A stretch of 48,508 nt of DNA from Marinitenerispora sediminis. GTDB taxonomy: Bacteria; Actinomycetota; Actinomycetes; Streptosporangiales; Streptosporangiaceae. The stretch covers positions 1-48,508 of the forward strand of contig NZ_QEIO01000089.1 of assembly GCF_003336425.1 (NCBI RefSeq). The letters are read 5' to 3'. The notes under the pieces are model-generated. The model saw only the letters and a list, made by a program, of their open reading frames with translations, was not told the DNA's origin and made no database searches. Of the stretch, positions 1 through 7,036 are shown one piece after another. Both the position numbers and the translations under genes were made by a program. Every line of letters begins with the position of its first letter. Position 1 is the first letter of the stretch.

Positions 1-1
1 C

Positions 2-313
2 CCGCCCGCCCTGTGGCAGGCACTGCGGGTACTGCGCCCCCGTGCACGCGCGGTCGTCGTCGGCCAGGCGCCGCCCAGCGTGGACGGGCTGCCGCTGGCC
101 CACCTGCAGCGCTGGGAGATCGACCTGGTGACCTCCTTCCGCTACGCGCACGCCTTCCCCACCGCGATCTCTCTGGTGGACTCCGGCCGCGTCGACGTCG
201 CCGCCCTGGTCACCGGGCGGTTCCCGGTGGACCGCACGGCCGAGGCCCTCCGCGCCGCGGCGGGCGACCCCGCCCACCTCAAGGTCCTGGTCCGCCCCCG
301 CGACGCCCTCTGA
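2..313 (+). CDS. Zinc-type medium-chain alcohol/polyol dehydrogenase, C-terminal fragment
   Basis: The frame is open from the window edge, so the N-terminus with the zinc-ligand region and most of the Rossmann fold lies outside. The visible 103 residues include the last strands of the nucleotide-binding fold (ARAVVVGQ) and the C-terminal catalytic-domain return (SFRYAHAFPTAISLVDSGRV, then DRTAEALRAAAG and HLKVLVRP). This is how sorbitol, L-idonate and threonine-type members of the MDR family end. The reaction would be NAD(P)-dependent oxidation of a secondary alcohol or polyol; the substrate cannot be read from this part. A metabolite:H+ symporter gene follows 53 bp downstream on the same strand, so uptake and oxidation of one compound is possible, but this is inference. 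Confidence 0.75.
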   Translation, partial: PPALWQALRVLRPRARAVVVGQAPPSVDGLPLAHLQRWEIDLVTSFRYAHAFPTAISLVDSGRVDVAALVTGRFPVDRTAEALRAAAGDPAHLKVLVRPRDAL

Positions 314-366
314 GCGTCCGCCCCGTCCTCCCGGCCTTCGCCGGGCCCGATCCCGTGGAGGGACCC

Positions 367-1734
367 ATGAGTCACGACACCGCTCACCCGGCGCCGGGGA
401 CCGAACCGCCCGCGCCGCCGGCGCAGCCGGAGGCCGACCCGCGCGCCATCCGGCGCGCGGCCTGGGCCGGCTTCGTCGGCACCACGCTCGAACAGTACGA
501 CTTCGTCATCTACGGCACCGCCTCGGCGCTTGTCTTCAGCCAGCTCTTCTTCCCCAACGTCTCCCCGGCCGCCGGGATCCTGGCGAGCTTCAGCGCCTAC
601 GCCGTCGGCTTCGCCGCCCGGCCGCTCGGCGGGCTGTTCTTCTCGCGCTACGGCGACCGGCTGGGACGCAAGTGGATCCTCGTCGCCACGCTCATGCTCA
701 TGGGCGGGTCGACGCTGCTCATCGGGCTGCTGCCCACCTACCAGCAGATCGGCATCGCCGCGCCGGTGCTGCTGGTCGCCTGCCGCTTCCTCCAGGGGTT
801 CGGCGCCGGGGCCGAGCAGTCCGGCGGCGCGACACTGCTCACGGAGACGGCGCGCACGGGCCGCCGGGGCCGGCTCGCCTCCGTGGTGATGATCGGAGCC
901 GCGCTGGGCACCGCGCTCGGCGCCGTCGCCTGGATCCTCGTGCAGCTGCTGCCGGACGAGCAGGTCATGTCGTGGGGATGGCGGCTCGTCTTCCTCAGCA
1001 GCATCCTGGTGACGGTCGCCGCGATGGTCATCCGCCGCAAGCTCAACGAGAGCCCGGTGTTCGAGGAGCTCAAGGAGCAGCGCAGGGCGCCGGCGACGCC
1101 GGTGCGCGACGTCTTCCGGCACGGCCGCCGCCCCATGCTCCTGGTGCTGTTCATGAACGTGGGGATCAGCGCGCAGTCCTACACCTACCAGGTGTTCATG
1201 GCCTCCTACCTGATCACCGTGGTCGGCACCGACCCCGACCTGGTGCCCAAGGTGCTGCTCATCGGCGCGCTGTGCGGCGGGGTCGCCGCGTTCGGGTTCG
1301 GGGCGCTGTCCGACCGGTTCGGCCGCCGTCCCGTCTACACCCTCATCCTGAGCGCCCTCGTGGTGCTGCCGGCGCCGTCGTTCGTCGCCCTGAACACGGG
1401 ATCGACGCTCGCGATCGTGGTCGTGATCATCCTCGGCTTCGTGCTGGCCGGCCAGGGGGCCGTCGGCGTGCAGATGAGCTACTTCCCGGAGATGTTCGGA
1501 ACGCGGTACCGCTACGCCGGCGTCACGCTGGGGCGCGAGTTCTCCTCCGTCGTCGGCGGCGGCGTCGCGCCGCTGATCTGCACGGCACTGCTCACGGCGT
1601 TCTCCGAGTCGTGGGTGCCGGTCGCGGTGTACATGATGCTCGTCATGGCCGTGAGCCTGGTCGCCACGCGGATGGCGCCCGAGACCCGCGACCGCGACCT
1701 GACCACCGTGGAGGACGCCGGCGTGTCCCGGTGA
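367..1734 (+). CDS. MHS-family (metabolite:H+ symporter) MFS transporter
   Basis: A 455-residue polytopic membrane protein of the major facilitator superfamily. The N-terminal GTTLEQYDFVIYGTASAL stretch, the loop 2-3 motif GDRLGRKWIL (about residues 97-106), RFLQGFGAGAEQSGG in TM4-5 and a second GALSDRFGRRPVY motif in the C-terminal half are typical of the ProP/ShiA/KgtP metabolite:H+ symporter group. The ATG at 367 follows a GGAG-type ribosome-binding site. An open frame extends further upstream, but it overlaps the preceding dehydrogenase gene and encodes only low-complexity Arg/Pro/Gly sequence, so I reject the longer start. Substrates of this family are small organic acids or osmolytes; the exact one is not readable. 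It may be co-transcribed with the dehydrogenase upstream. Confidence 0.88.
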   Translation: MSHDTAHPAPGTEPPAPPAQPEADPRAIRRAAWAGFVGTTLEQYDFVIYGTASALVFSQLFFPNVSPAAGILASFSAYAVGFAARPLGGLFFSRYGDRLGRKWILVATLMLMGGSTLLIGLLPTYQQIGIAAPVLLVACRFLQGFGAGAEQSGGATLLTETARTGRRGRLASVVMIGAALGTALGAVAWILVQLLPDEQVMSWGWRLVFLSSILVTVAAMVIRRKLNESPVFEELKEQRRAPATPVRDVFRHGRRPMLLVLFMNVGISAQSYTYQVFMASYLITVVGTDPDLVPKVLLIGALCGGVAAFGFGALSDRFGRRPVYTLILSALVVLPAPSFVALNTGSTLAIVVVIILGFVLAGQGAVGVQMSYFPEMFGTRYRYAGVTLGREFSSVVGGGVAPLICTALLTAFSESWVPVAVYMMLVMAVSLVATRMAPETRDRDLTTVEDAGVSR

Positions 1735-1814
1735 CCGCCCACCCGGTCCGCGGCCGGCCGCGGGCGGCGGGGATACGCTGTGCGCGACGGCTACGCGGGA
1801 ACGATGGGTGGGCG

Positions 1815-2534
1815 ATGGTCGACGAGCAGTCCGGTCCCGGCGCACCGGCCCTGCTGCCCTGGGAGAGTCCGGACGAGGTGCGGGTGGTGGACCGCACGGT
1901 CGGACGCACCGGCGGTGAGCTGGTCCTGCGCCGGGCCGGGAGCCACTGGGAGGTCGTCAGCAACGGCGTGTTCCTCATGGACACCCGCGACGGCGCCTCC
2001 GAGCGGGAGATGGTGCGGGCCGCCCTGGCCGGGGTCGCGGTCGGGCGGCGCGACGCCGCGGTCCTCATCGGCGGCCTGGGGGTCGGGTTCTCCGCGCGGG
2101 AGGCGCTGGACGACCCCCGCGTCGCTCGGGTCCGCGTCGTCGAACTGGAGCCCCGGGTCGTCGAGTGGCACTCGGGGCCGCTCGCCCCGGTCGCGGGGCG
2201 GCTGGCGGAGGACCCGCGCTGCCAGATCGACTGCGCCGACGTCGTGGACTGGCTCGCCGCCACCGCCGAGACGTTCGACGCGGTCTGCCTGGACGTCGAC
2301 AACGGCCCCGACTGGACCGTGGTCGAGGGGAACGGGCGGCTGTACCTGCCGGAGGCCCTCGGCCACATCCGGCGGGTGCTGCGGCCGGGTGGGGCGGTGG
2401 CCTTCTGGAGCGCGATGCCGGCCCCGGGCTTCGCCGATCTGCTGGCCCGCCGGTTCGGCCGGGTGCGGACCGTCGAGGTCCCGGCCCGGCGCGGTGGGCC
2501 GGACGTCGTGTACCTGGCGCACACCGCCCCCTGA
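1815..2534 (+). CDS. Spermidine synthase-like class I methyltransferase-fold protein
   Basis: A 239-residue soluble protein with a Rossmann-type SAM-binding core. The glycine-rich motif I is AVLIGGLGVGFSAREAL (about residues 80-96), an acidic end of strand 2 is RVVELEPRVVEWH, and DAVCLDVDNGPDW occupies the position of the spermidine synthase acceptor loop. LRPGGAVAFWSA forms the later strands. This is the compact actinobacterial group annotated as spermine/spermidine synthase domain proteins. It lacks the N-terminal beta-domain of true SpeE, so aminopropyl transfer is not shown and methyl transfer is equally possible. The ATG at 1815 follows GGGTGGGCG. It sits alone, convergent with thioredoxin. 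Confidence 0.75.
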   Translation: MVDEQSGPGAPALLPWESPDEVRVVDRTVGRTGGELVLRRAGSHWEVVSNGVFLMDTRDGASEREMVRAALAGVAVGRRDAAVLIGGLGVGFSAREALDDPRVARVRVVELEPRVVEWHSGPLAPVAGRLAEDPRCQIDCADVVDWLAATAETFDAVCLDVDNGPDWTVVEGNGRLYLPEALGHIRRVLRPGGAVAFWSAMPAPGFADLLARRFGRVRTVEVPARRGGPDVVYLAHTAP

Positions 2535-2588
2535 CGGGCGCCTGCCGCTCCCCGTACCGGGGCGTGCCGCCCCGCACCCGGACACCGC

Positions 2589-2620
2589 GCGGGGGCCGTG
2601 CCGGCCGGCACGGCCCCCGC
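2589..2620. terminator. Perfect 32-nt palindrome between convergent genes
   Basis: Two 16-base arms (2589-2604 and 2605-2620) are exact reverse complements with no separating loop bases, so the hairpin would close on its central bases. It lies between the rightward methyltransferase-like gene and leftward trxA and could terminate transcription from the left. There is no clear T-tract, which is common for actinobacterial terminators. Confidence 0.6.
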
Positions 2621-2641
2621 ATGCGGTGCCCCGGGGAACCG

Positions 2642-2670
2642 CCCGCCGCGGACCGGACGTCCGCGGCGGG
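2642..2670 (-). terminator. Terminator hairpin of trxA
   Basis: CCCGCCGCGGAC at 2642-2653 pairs perfectly with GTCCGCGGCGGG at 2659-2670, giving a 12-bp GC stem with a 5-nt loop. It directly follows the trxA stop codon on the minus strand, where a leftward transcript would end. Confidence 0.65.
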
Positions 2671-2671
2671 G

Positions 2672-3055
2672 TCAGCCCTCCTCGGGCCCGCCGTTGGCCT
2701 GCTGCTTGGCGATCTCCCGGCGGACCTCCTCCATGTCGAGGTCGCGCGCCTGCTTGATCAGGTCCTCCAGCGCCTCCTCGGGCAGCGCTCCCGGCTGGGC
2801 GTAGATGACCGTCTTGTCGCGGACCACCATGAGCGTGGGGATGGACTGGATGTCGAAGCTGGCGGCGAGTTCCTGCTGAGCCTCCGTGTCGACCTTCGCG
2901 AAGGTGAGGTCGGAGTGCCGGTCCGACGCCTTTTCGAAGACCGGGCCGAACATCTTGCAGGGACCGCACCACGACGCCCAGAAGTCGATGAGGACGAAGT
3001 CGTTCTCGGTGAGCGTGTCGTTGAAGTTGTCCTTGGTCAGTTCGATGGTTGCCAC
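2672..3055 (-). CDS. trxA: Thioredoxin
   Basis: A 127-residue thioredoxin, a cytosolic protein-disulfide reductase that takes electrons from thioredoxin reductase. The fold reads in order: ELTKDNFNDTL, FVLIDFWASWCGPCK with redox cysteines at about residues 30 and 33, the buried-charge strand TFAKVDTEAQ, and the cis-proline SIPTLMVV. The tail after GALPEEALEDLIKQARDL carries about 20 extra charged residues beyond the usual 108-residue fold, as in several actinobacterial TrxA. The ATG at 3055 starts a typical N-terminus. It is monocistronic, with its own terminator downstream, and diverges from the DUF202 pair. The reductase gene is not in the window. Confidence 0.95.
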   Translation of the reverse strand: MATIELTKDNFNDTLTENDFVLIDFWASWCGPCKMFGPVFEKASDRHSDLTFAKVDTEAQQELAASFDIQSIPTLMVVRDKTVIYAQPGALPEEALEDLIKQARDLDMEEVRREIAKQQANGGPEEG

Positions 3056-3262
3056 GAAGTCTCCCGGGAGCGGATCGATGCCTTGCCTCTCGTAGAGCGG
3101 TCCTGCCCGCTGATTTGTTCCGCAAGCCTCCCGGGGGCGGTCAAAGTGGCGGCCGGTGCCACGGAACCCGACAAAACGCCCGGTGTCTACCGGCTTGGGC
3201 GGAAAACCGGATCCCGGCTAACCTCGATGCTCCAGGTCGGAACGGGGGGAGGCGGCGGTTCG

Positions 3263-3646
3263 ATGGCAGGAGGGCGGCCCTCGGCGGGCGGGGCGCCGGA
3301 CCGGGCGGCGGGCGCCGGCGGCCGGGAGCCCGACTACCGGTTCACGCTCGCCAACGAGCGCACCTTCCTCGCCTGGATCCGCACCGCGCTGGCACTGGTC
3401 GCGGGCGCCGCGGCGGTGCTGCACCTCGTCCCGCTCCAGTGGAGCACGGGCGCCCGCGTCACGGTCGGGGTGGCGCTCACCACGCTCGCGGTGATCATCG
3501 CCGTGTACGCGCCGCTGCGCTGGCTGCGGGTCCAGCGGGCGATGCGGCATGACCAGCCGCTCCCGCTGAGCGCACTGCCGCTCGTCACCACGATCGGGAT
3601 CACGGTGGTCTGCGTGGCCCTGCTGGTCGGGTACTACTGGCCGTGA
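3263..3646 (+). CDS. YidH-type DUF202 inner-membrane protein
   Basis: A 127-residue small membrane protein. After a disordered Gly/Ala/Pro-rich leader comes the DUF202 signature FTLANERTFLAWIRTALALVAGAAAVLHL (about residues 27-55), followed by two more hydrophobic helices (VGVALTTLAVIIAVYAPL and LVTTIGITVVCVALLVGYYW), three transmembrane segments in total. The ATG at 3263 follows a GGGGGAGG ribosome-binding site. The stop codon overlaps the GTG of the next gene by four bases, so the two are translationally coupled. The family is conserved (E. coli YidH is a member), but no biochemical role is firmly established. Confidence 0.85.
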   Translation: MAGGRPSAGGAPDRAAGAGGREPDYRFTLANERTFLAWIRTALALVAGAAAVLHLVPLQWSTGARVTVGVALTTLAVIIAVYAPLRWLRVQRAMRHDQPLPLSALPLVTTIGITVVCVALLVGYYWP

Positions 3647-4005
3647 ACCGCCGCGCCGCGACCGACCGGGACCCCGGGCTGCAGCCCGAACGCACCCTGC
3701 TCTCCTGGCAGCGCACGGTCGTCCTCGTCCTGGGCGTGGCCCTGCTGTTCCTGCGCGACCCCTTCGTCGGCACCGTGGCCGCCACCGGCGCGCCGGTCGC
3801 GTCGGCCGACCGGCTGCTCCCGGTGCTCGCCACGACGCTGCCCCTCCTCGTCGTCACGGTGCACGTCCGCCGCCGCTGGCGGCGGGTCCACGGCCGGCGG
3901 GGCACCGGCGCGGTCGGCGCGCCGCTCGCCCGGTTCTGGGCGATGGCCCTGCTCAGCGCCTCCGTGGTCGTGCTGGCCGTCGCGGTCGTGGTCACGGCGT
4001 TGTGA
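3643..4005 (+). CDS. Second DUF202 membrane protein, coupled to the YidH-type gene
   Basis: A 120-residue protein starting at GTG 3643, which overlaps the TGA of the preceding DUF202 gene (GTGA). It has the same family pattern: DPGLQPERTLLSWQRTVVLV at residues 10-29, then a helix ending LLFLRDP, a second (LLPVLATTLPLLVVTVHV), a basic loop, and a third (MALLSASVVVLAVAVVV). The tandem arrangement of two divergent DUF202 paralogues is common in actinobacteria and suggests a hetero-oligomer, though this is inference. Function is unknown. Confidence 0.83.
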   Translation: MNRRAATDRDPGLQPERTLLSWQRTVVLVLGVALLFLRDPFVGTVAATGAPVASADRLLPVLATTLPLLVVTVHVRRRWRRVHGRRGTGAVGAPLARFWAMALLSASVVVLAVAVVVTAL

Positions 4006-4032
4006 GCCGGGCGGGACGCCCCGCGCGGCGGT

Positions 4033-4060
4033 CCGGGCCGCCGGAGCGGCGGCGGCCCGG
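4033..4060. terminator. Hairpin between convergent DUF202 and epimerase genes
   Basis: CCGGGCCGCCG (4033-4043) and CGGCGGCCCGG (4050-4060) form an 11-bp perfect stem with a 6-nt loop. It lies in the 61-bp gap between the stops of two convergent genes and could serve as a shared terminator. Confidence 0.5.
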
Positions 4061-4066
4061 CAGCCG

Positions 4067-5053
4067 TCAGGCGACCGCTGCCCGCGGCGCCGCGGCCGTG
4101 CGGCGGTGCTGCACGATGGAGGCGATGATGTCGTCCAGCCGCCGCCGCGGCCGGAACCCGGTGAGCCGGTGCGCCAGCGTGATGTCGGGCATGCGGCGCC
4201 GCATGTCCTCGTATCCGGCTCCGTAGGCGTCCTCGTAGGACACGTAGCGGATCTCGCTCGACGAACCCGTCAGCGCGACCACGCGGTCGGCCAGCTCGCG
4301 GATCGTGACCTCCTCTGTGCCGCCGAGGTTGACCGCCCGGCGGTGGGCCTCCGGGGTGTCCAGCAACCGGACCGCCGCGGGGACGACGTCGAACACCGAG
4401 CCGAAGCAGCGCCGCTGGTCGCCGGAGCCGTAGACCGTGATCGGCTCACCGGCCAGCGCCTGGTCCACGAAGCGGGGCACCACCATGCCGTACCGCCCGG
4501 TCTGGCGCGGTCCGACGATGTTGAAGAAGCGGGTGATGACGCAGGGCAGGCCGGTGTGCACGCTGTGGACGTAGGCGACCAGCTCGTCCAGCCCCTTCGC
4601 GGCGGCGTAGGACCAGCGGCTCTTCAAGGGGGAGCCGTAGACCCGGTCGGCGTCCTCGGTGAGGCCGTCGGCGTCGTTCTTGCCGTACACCTCGCTGGTG
4701 GAGGCGATCAGGAACCGGGCTCCGTGCGCGGCGGCGGCCTCGACGACGTTCTCGGTGCCGTGCAGGTTGGTCCGCAGCGAGCGCAGCGGGTCGTCCACGA
4801 TGGTGTGGACGCCGACCGCCGCCGCGAGGTGGAAGACCGTGTCGCACCGGCTGACCAGGTCGCCGACCAAGCCGGCGTCCAGGATCGACCCTCTGACCAG
4901 GGTGAACGCCGGATTCCCCCGCAGCTGCGCGAGGTTGGCCTCGGACCCGGTCGACAGGTCGTCCAGCGCGACCACCTGGTGGCCGTGCGCGATCAGGTGG
5001 TCGCACAGATGCGAACCTATGAAACCGGCACCGCCGGTGACTACCGCCTTCAA
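4067..5053 (-). CDS. NAD-dependent sugar-nucleotide epimerase/dehydratase (SDR family)
   Basis: A 328-residue extended short-chain dehydrogenase. It starts with the NAD-binding loop VTGGAGFIGSHL, then ALDDLSTG (ribose-binding acid), FHLAAAVGVHTIVDDP, the Ser/Thr of IASTSEVYGKN and the catalytic YAAAK (Tyr and Lys). TRFFNIVGPRQTGRYGMVVPRF and the late VYGSGDQRRCF stretch are typical of UDP-glucose/UDP-GlcNAc 4-epimerase and related enzymes. I place the start at TTG 5053 because a strong GGAGGGGGAGG ribosome-binding site lies just before it. A TTG 18 bp upstream would place that site inside the gene. It is the last gene of a leftward operon with PIG-L and WbqC genes, so it probably supplies an epimerised or dehydrated sugar nucleotide; the exact substrate is not resolved. 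Confidence 0.85.
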   Translation of the reverse strand: MKAVVTGGAGFIGSHLCDHLIAHGHQVVALDDLSTGSEANLAQLRGNPAFTLVRGSILDAGLVGDLVSRCDTVFHLAAAVGVHTIVDDPLRSLRTNLHGTENVVEAAAAHGARFLIASTSEVYGKNDADGLTEDADRVYGSPLKSRWSYAAAKGLDELVAYVHSVHTGLPCVITRFFNIVGPRQTGRYGMVVPRFVDQALAGEPITVYGSGDQRRCFGSVFDVVPAAVRLLDTPEAHRRAVNLGGTEEVTIRELADRVVALTGSSSEIRYVSYEDAYGAGYEDMRRRMPDITLAHRLTGFRPRRRLDDIIASIVQHRRTAAAPRAAVA

Positions 5054-5122
5054 CGTCGCCTCCCCCTCCAAGGGTGGTGGTGAACTCCGGCGTCCCGGAC
5101 GGACGCCGGGGCCGTCCCCCGC

Positions 5123-5836
5123 TCAGGCAGACCAGCGCAGCACGTGGAAGCCCTCGGCGAAGGAGAACCCGCCCTGCATCCCGCGCAGCGCGGCCAGGCT
5201 GCGCAGGGTCAGCTCGGACCGGGTGTGCGGATGGTCGTGGATCTGCGTCCCGTACAGCCGCATGGCGGCCACCTTGTCGTCCACGTGGCTCTCCGCGAGC
5301 CGCACCAGCAGGTTGGGCGCGGGGGCCGGTTCGAGGCGCCACTGGTCCGCGGCCTCCTCGTAGGCGAGCACGAGGGCGGGGTGGTGCCGCAGTGCGGCGT
5401 TGGACGGGCGCAGCGCCGTGTGGGCCGCCTCCGCGGTGACCTGGTGGTCCTGGTTGTAGCTGGTGCGGTGCGGAGCGATCAGCGTGGTCGGCCGCAGTTC
5501 GGCGATGGACAGGGCGCTGTGGCGCTCGATCATGTTGGCCAGCTGGAAGCGGGGCAGCCGGTCGAGCTTGAGATGGAACTCGTCACCGGGGAAGGCGACC
5601 TCCCAGCCGTCCCACCGGTAGAACTCCGCCACCCGCTTGATCTCGCCGTAGCGCTCGGCGGCCGTGGAGACGCCCTTCGGTGAGCTGTCAGCGGTGTCGC
5701 CCACCGTCATGAACTGCACGTACACCTCGGCGCCGGCGGCCTTGGCCTTGCTCATCAGGCCGCCGCAGCCCAGCGTCTCGTCGTCGGGATGCGGCGCCAG
5801 GATGAGAATGCGCTGCTGGGACCAGTCGATCGTCAT
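5123..5836 (-). CDS. PIG-L/LmbE-family zinc-dependent deacetylase
   Basis: A 237-residue protein of the MshB/BshB/PIG-L family, which removes N-acetyl groups from GlcNAc-containing substrates. The zinc and catalytic motif APHPDDETLGCGG is at residues 14-26, and the second metal-ligand motif appears as YNQDHQVTAEAAH (about residues 128-140). The ATG at 5836 has a GAGG site upstream. It lies between the WbqC-like gene (113 bp upstream) and the epimerase (about 70 bp downstream), all leftward. That setting argues for a role in carbohydrate assembly and against the mycothiol enzymes MshB and Mca, which usually sit elsewhere. Substrate is unassigned. Confidence 0.86.
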   Translation of the reverse strand: MTIDWSQQRILILAPHPDDETLGCGGLMSKAKAAGAEVYVQFMTVGDTADSSPKGVSTAAERYGEIKRVAEFYRWDGWEVAFPGDEFHLKLDRLPRFQLANMIERHSALSIAELRPTTLIAPHRTSYNQDHQVTAEAAHTALRPSNAALRHHPALVLAYEEAADQWRLEPAPAPNLLVRLAESHVDDKVAAMRLYGTQIHDHPHTRSELTLRSLAALRGMQGGFSFAEGFHVLRWSA

Positions 5837-5949
5837 GGCATGTCCTCACCGGGAGCGATACGGAGCGGGGCGCGGGGCCGCCGCACGGCGTGGTCCGCGG
5901 GGGCTGCGGGACCTTCGGGATGATTGCCGTGCGGTGCCGCGGCCAACCG

Positions 5950-6663
5950 CTATCCGGCGCCCCCGGTCCGCCCGGCGCGCACCAGGTCGATGCCCCCGGG
6001 ACCCGCGTTCATCAGCAGGTCGAGCGCCGACATGCGGGGGAGGAAGGGCAGGCCCGCGCGGCCGTGCTGCCGGTACTCCGGATGCCGGAAGCCCTGCCAC
6101 TCGACCCGCACCCCGTAGCGGCGGAGCACGTCGTGGTCGAGGTAGTCGCGGGCGCCGTCACCCGACAGCAGCGTGTCGGCGCCGACCTTGGCGGCCACCT
6201 GCGCGAGGAGTTCGCTCTTGCGTCCGGGGAACTCGCCGAGCGCGCCGGCGCGCACCACGGGAGTGCGGACGCCGAAGCGGTCGAGCAGCAGCCGGGTGGT
6301 GGCCATCGCGAGGTCGGCCAGCCGGTCCCAGCGGGTCTGGTAGAGCCGCAGAATTTCCGGACCGAAGTCCGGCCAGAACGGCGCTCCGCGATAGCAGTGC
6401 TCGGCGATGGTCCGCCGGTGTTTCTCGCGCCACGGACGCGATTCGTCGATCGACTTGTCGGCGACCAGTTCGTCCCGGCTCCGCTGGCGGACCGGGACGG
6501 TGAGAAGCACCGGGCCGTTTCTCGACGCCACGTAGTTCCGGTTCTGCCACCCTTTTCGGTCGTACTGCACATTGTCCAGAACGACGAAGAGATCGCAGCG
6601 GTCGATCTTGTCGATGAGGCCCAGCCACGGCAGGTAGTGCGGCTGGTGCATGGCGACACGCAC
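5950..6663 (-). CDS. WbqC-like family protein
   Basis: A 237-residue protein of the WbqC-like family, found in O-antigen, exopolysaccharide and antibiotic sugar clusters. The diagnostic N-terminus MHQPHYLPWLGLIDKIDRCD is present, followed by FVVLDNVQYDRKGWQNRNYV, TVPVRQRSRD, KHRRTIAEHCYRGAPFW and the C-terminal FRHPEYRQHGRAGLPFLP. I choose GTG 6663 because AAGGAGC precedes it by five bases; an internal ATG 12 bp later is possible. It is the first gene of the leftward operon with the deacetylase and epimerase. Some relatives are proposed to join amines or acyl groups to sugars, but no activity is established, so I name only the family. Confidence 0.85.
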   Translation of the reverse strand: MRVAMHQPHYLPWLGLIDKIDRCDLFVVLDNVQYDRKGWQNRNYVASRNGPVLLTVPVRQRSRDELVADKSIDESRPWREKHRRTIAEHCYRGAPFWPDFGPEILRLYQTRWDRLADLAMATTRLLLDRFGVRTPVVRAGALGEFPGRKSELLAQVAAKVGADTLLSGDGARDYLDHDVLRRYGVRVEWQGFRHPEYRQHGRAGLPFLPRMSALDLLMNAGPGGIDLVRAGRTGGAG

Positions 6664-7036
6664 GGTGCTCCTTCCCGAGGCGCTGTCCGGGCGCTCCGCG
6701 GCTGCCGATATGTGGGATTCGATCACCCGCGGCTGTTCGGCTGCGTAGGGCCGGTTTCGTGGTCGATTCCTGAATCCGCCAGGACATTCTTCGACGATTC
6801 CGCGCGCGGGTGATCGGAAAATCGGCGGAGAATGCGCGGTGGTCGTGAAAGCCCCTTCGGGTATTGCACCAACACGGCACACTGGTCAGCAAGCGCGTTG
6901 CGGTGATTCGGAGTGACCTCATCAGGTCGCTCGACGGCGTGAACTCGCTTCCCGGGTGGAACGTCAACACATCGCTGTCCTGTGCTGTTCTGTCGACTGC
7001 CGCTGGTCTGGGACCCACACGTTCGGAGGCTGCTCG
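6664..7036. other. Divergent regulatory region, WbqC operon and glycosyltransferase
   Basis: About 370 bp without a supportable gene. It has lower GC than its flanks and must hold the divergent promoters of the leftward carbohydrate operon and the rightward family 2 glycosyltransferase. The one clear structure is an inverted repeat at 6911-6932: GAGTGACCT, four bases, AGGTCGCTC, with one mismatch. It could be an operator or leader hairpin. I could not match a c-di-GMP or c-di-AMP riboswitch. Confidence 0.5.

Noticed and set aside
142-1845. Long minus-strand open frame antisense to the MHS transporter
   Set aside because: It is a frame shadow; the translation is His/Arg/Gly-rich low complexity while the plus strand encodes a clear transporter.
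6664-7036. c-di-GMP or c-di-AMP riboswitch in the glycosyltransferase leader
   Set aside because: Conserved core sequences of these riboswitches were not recognised.
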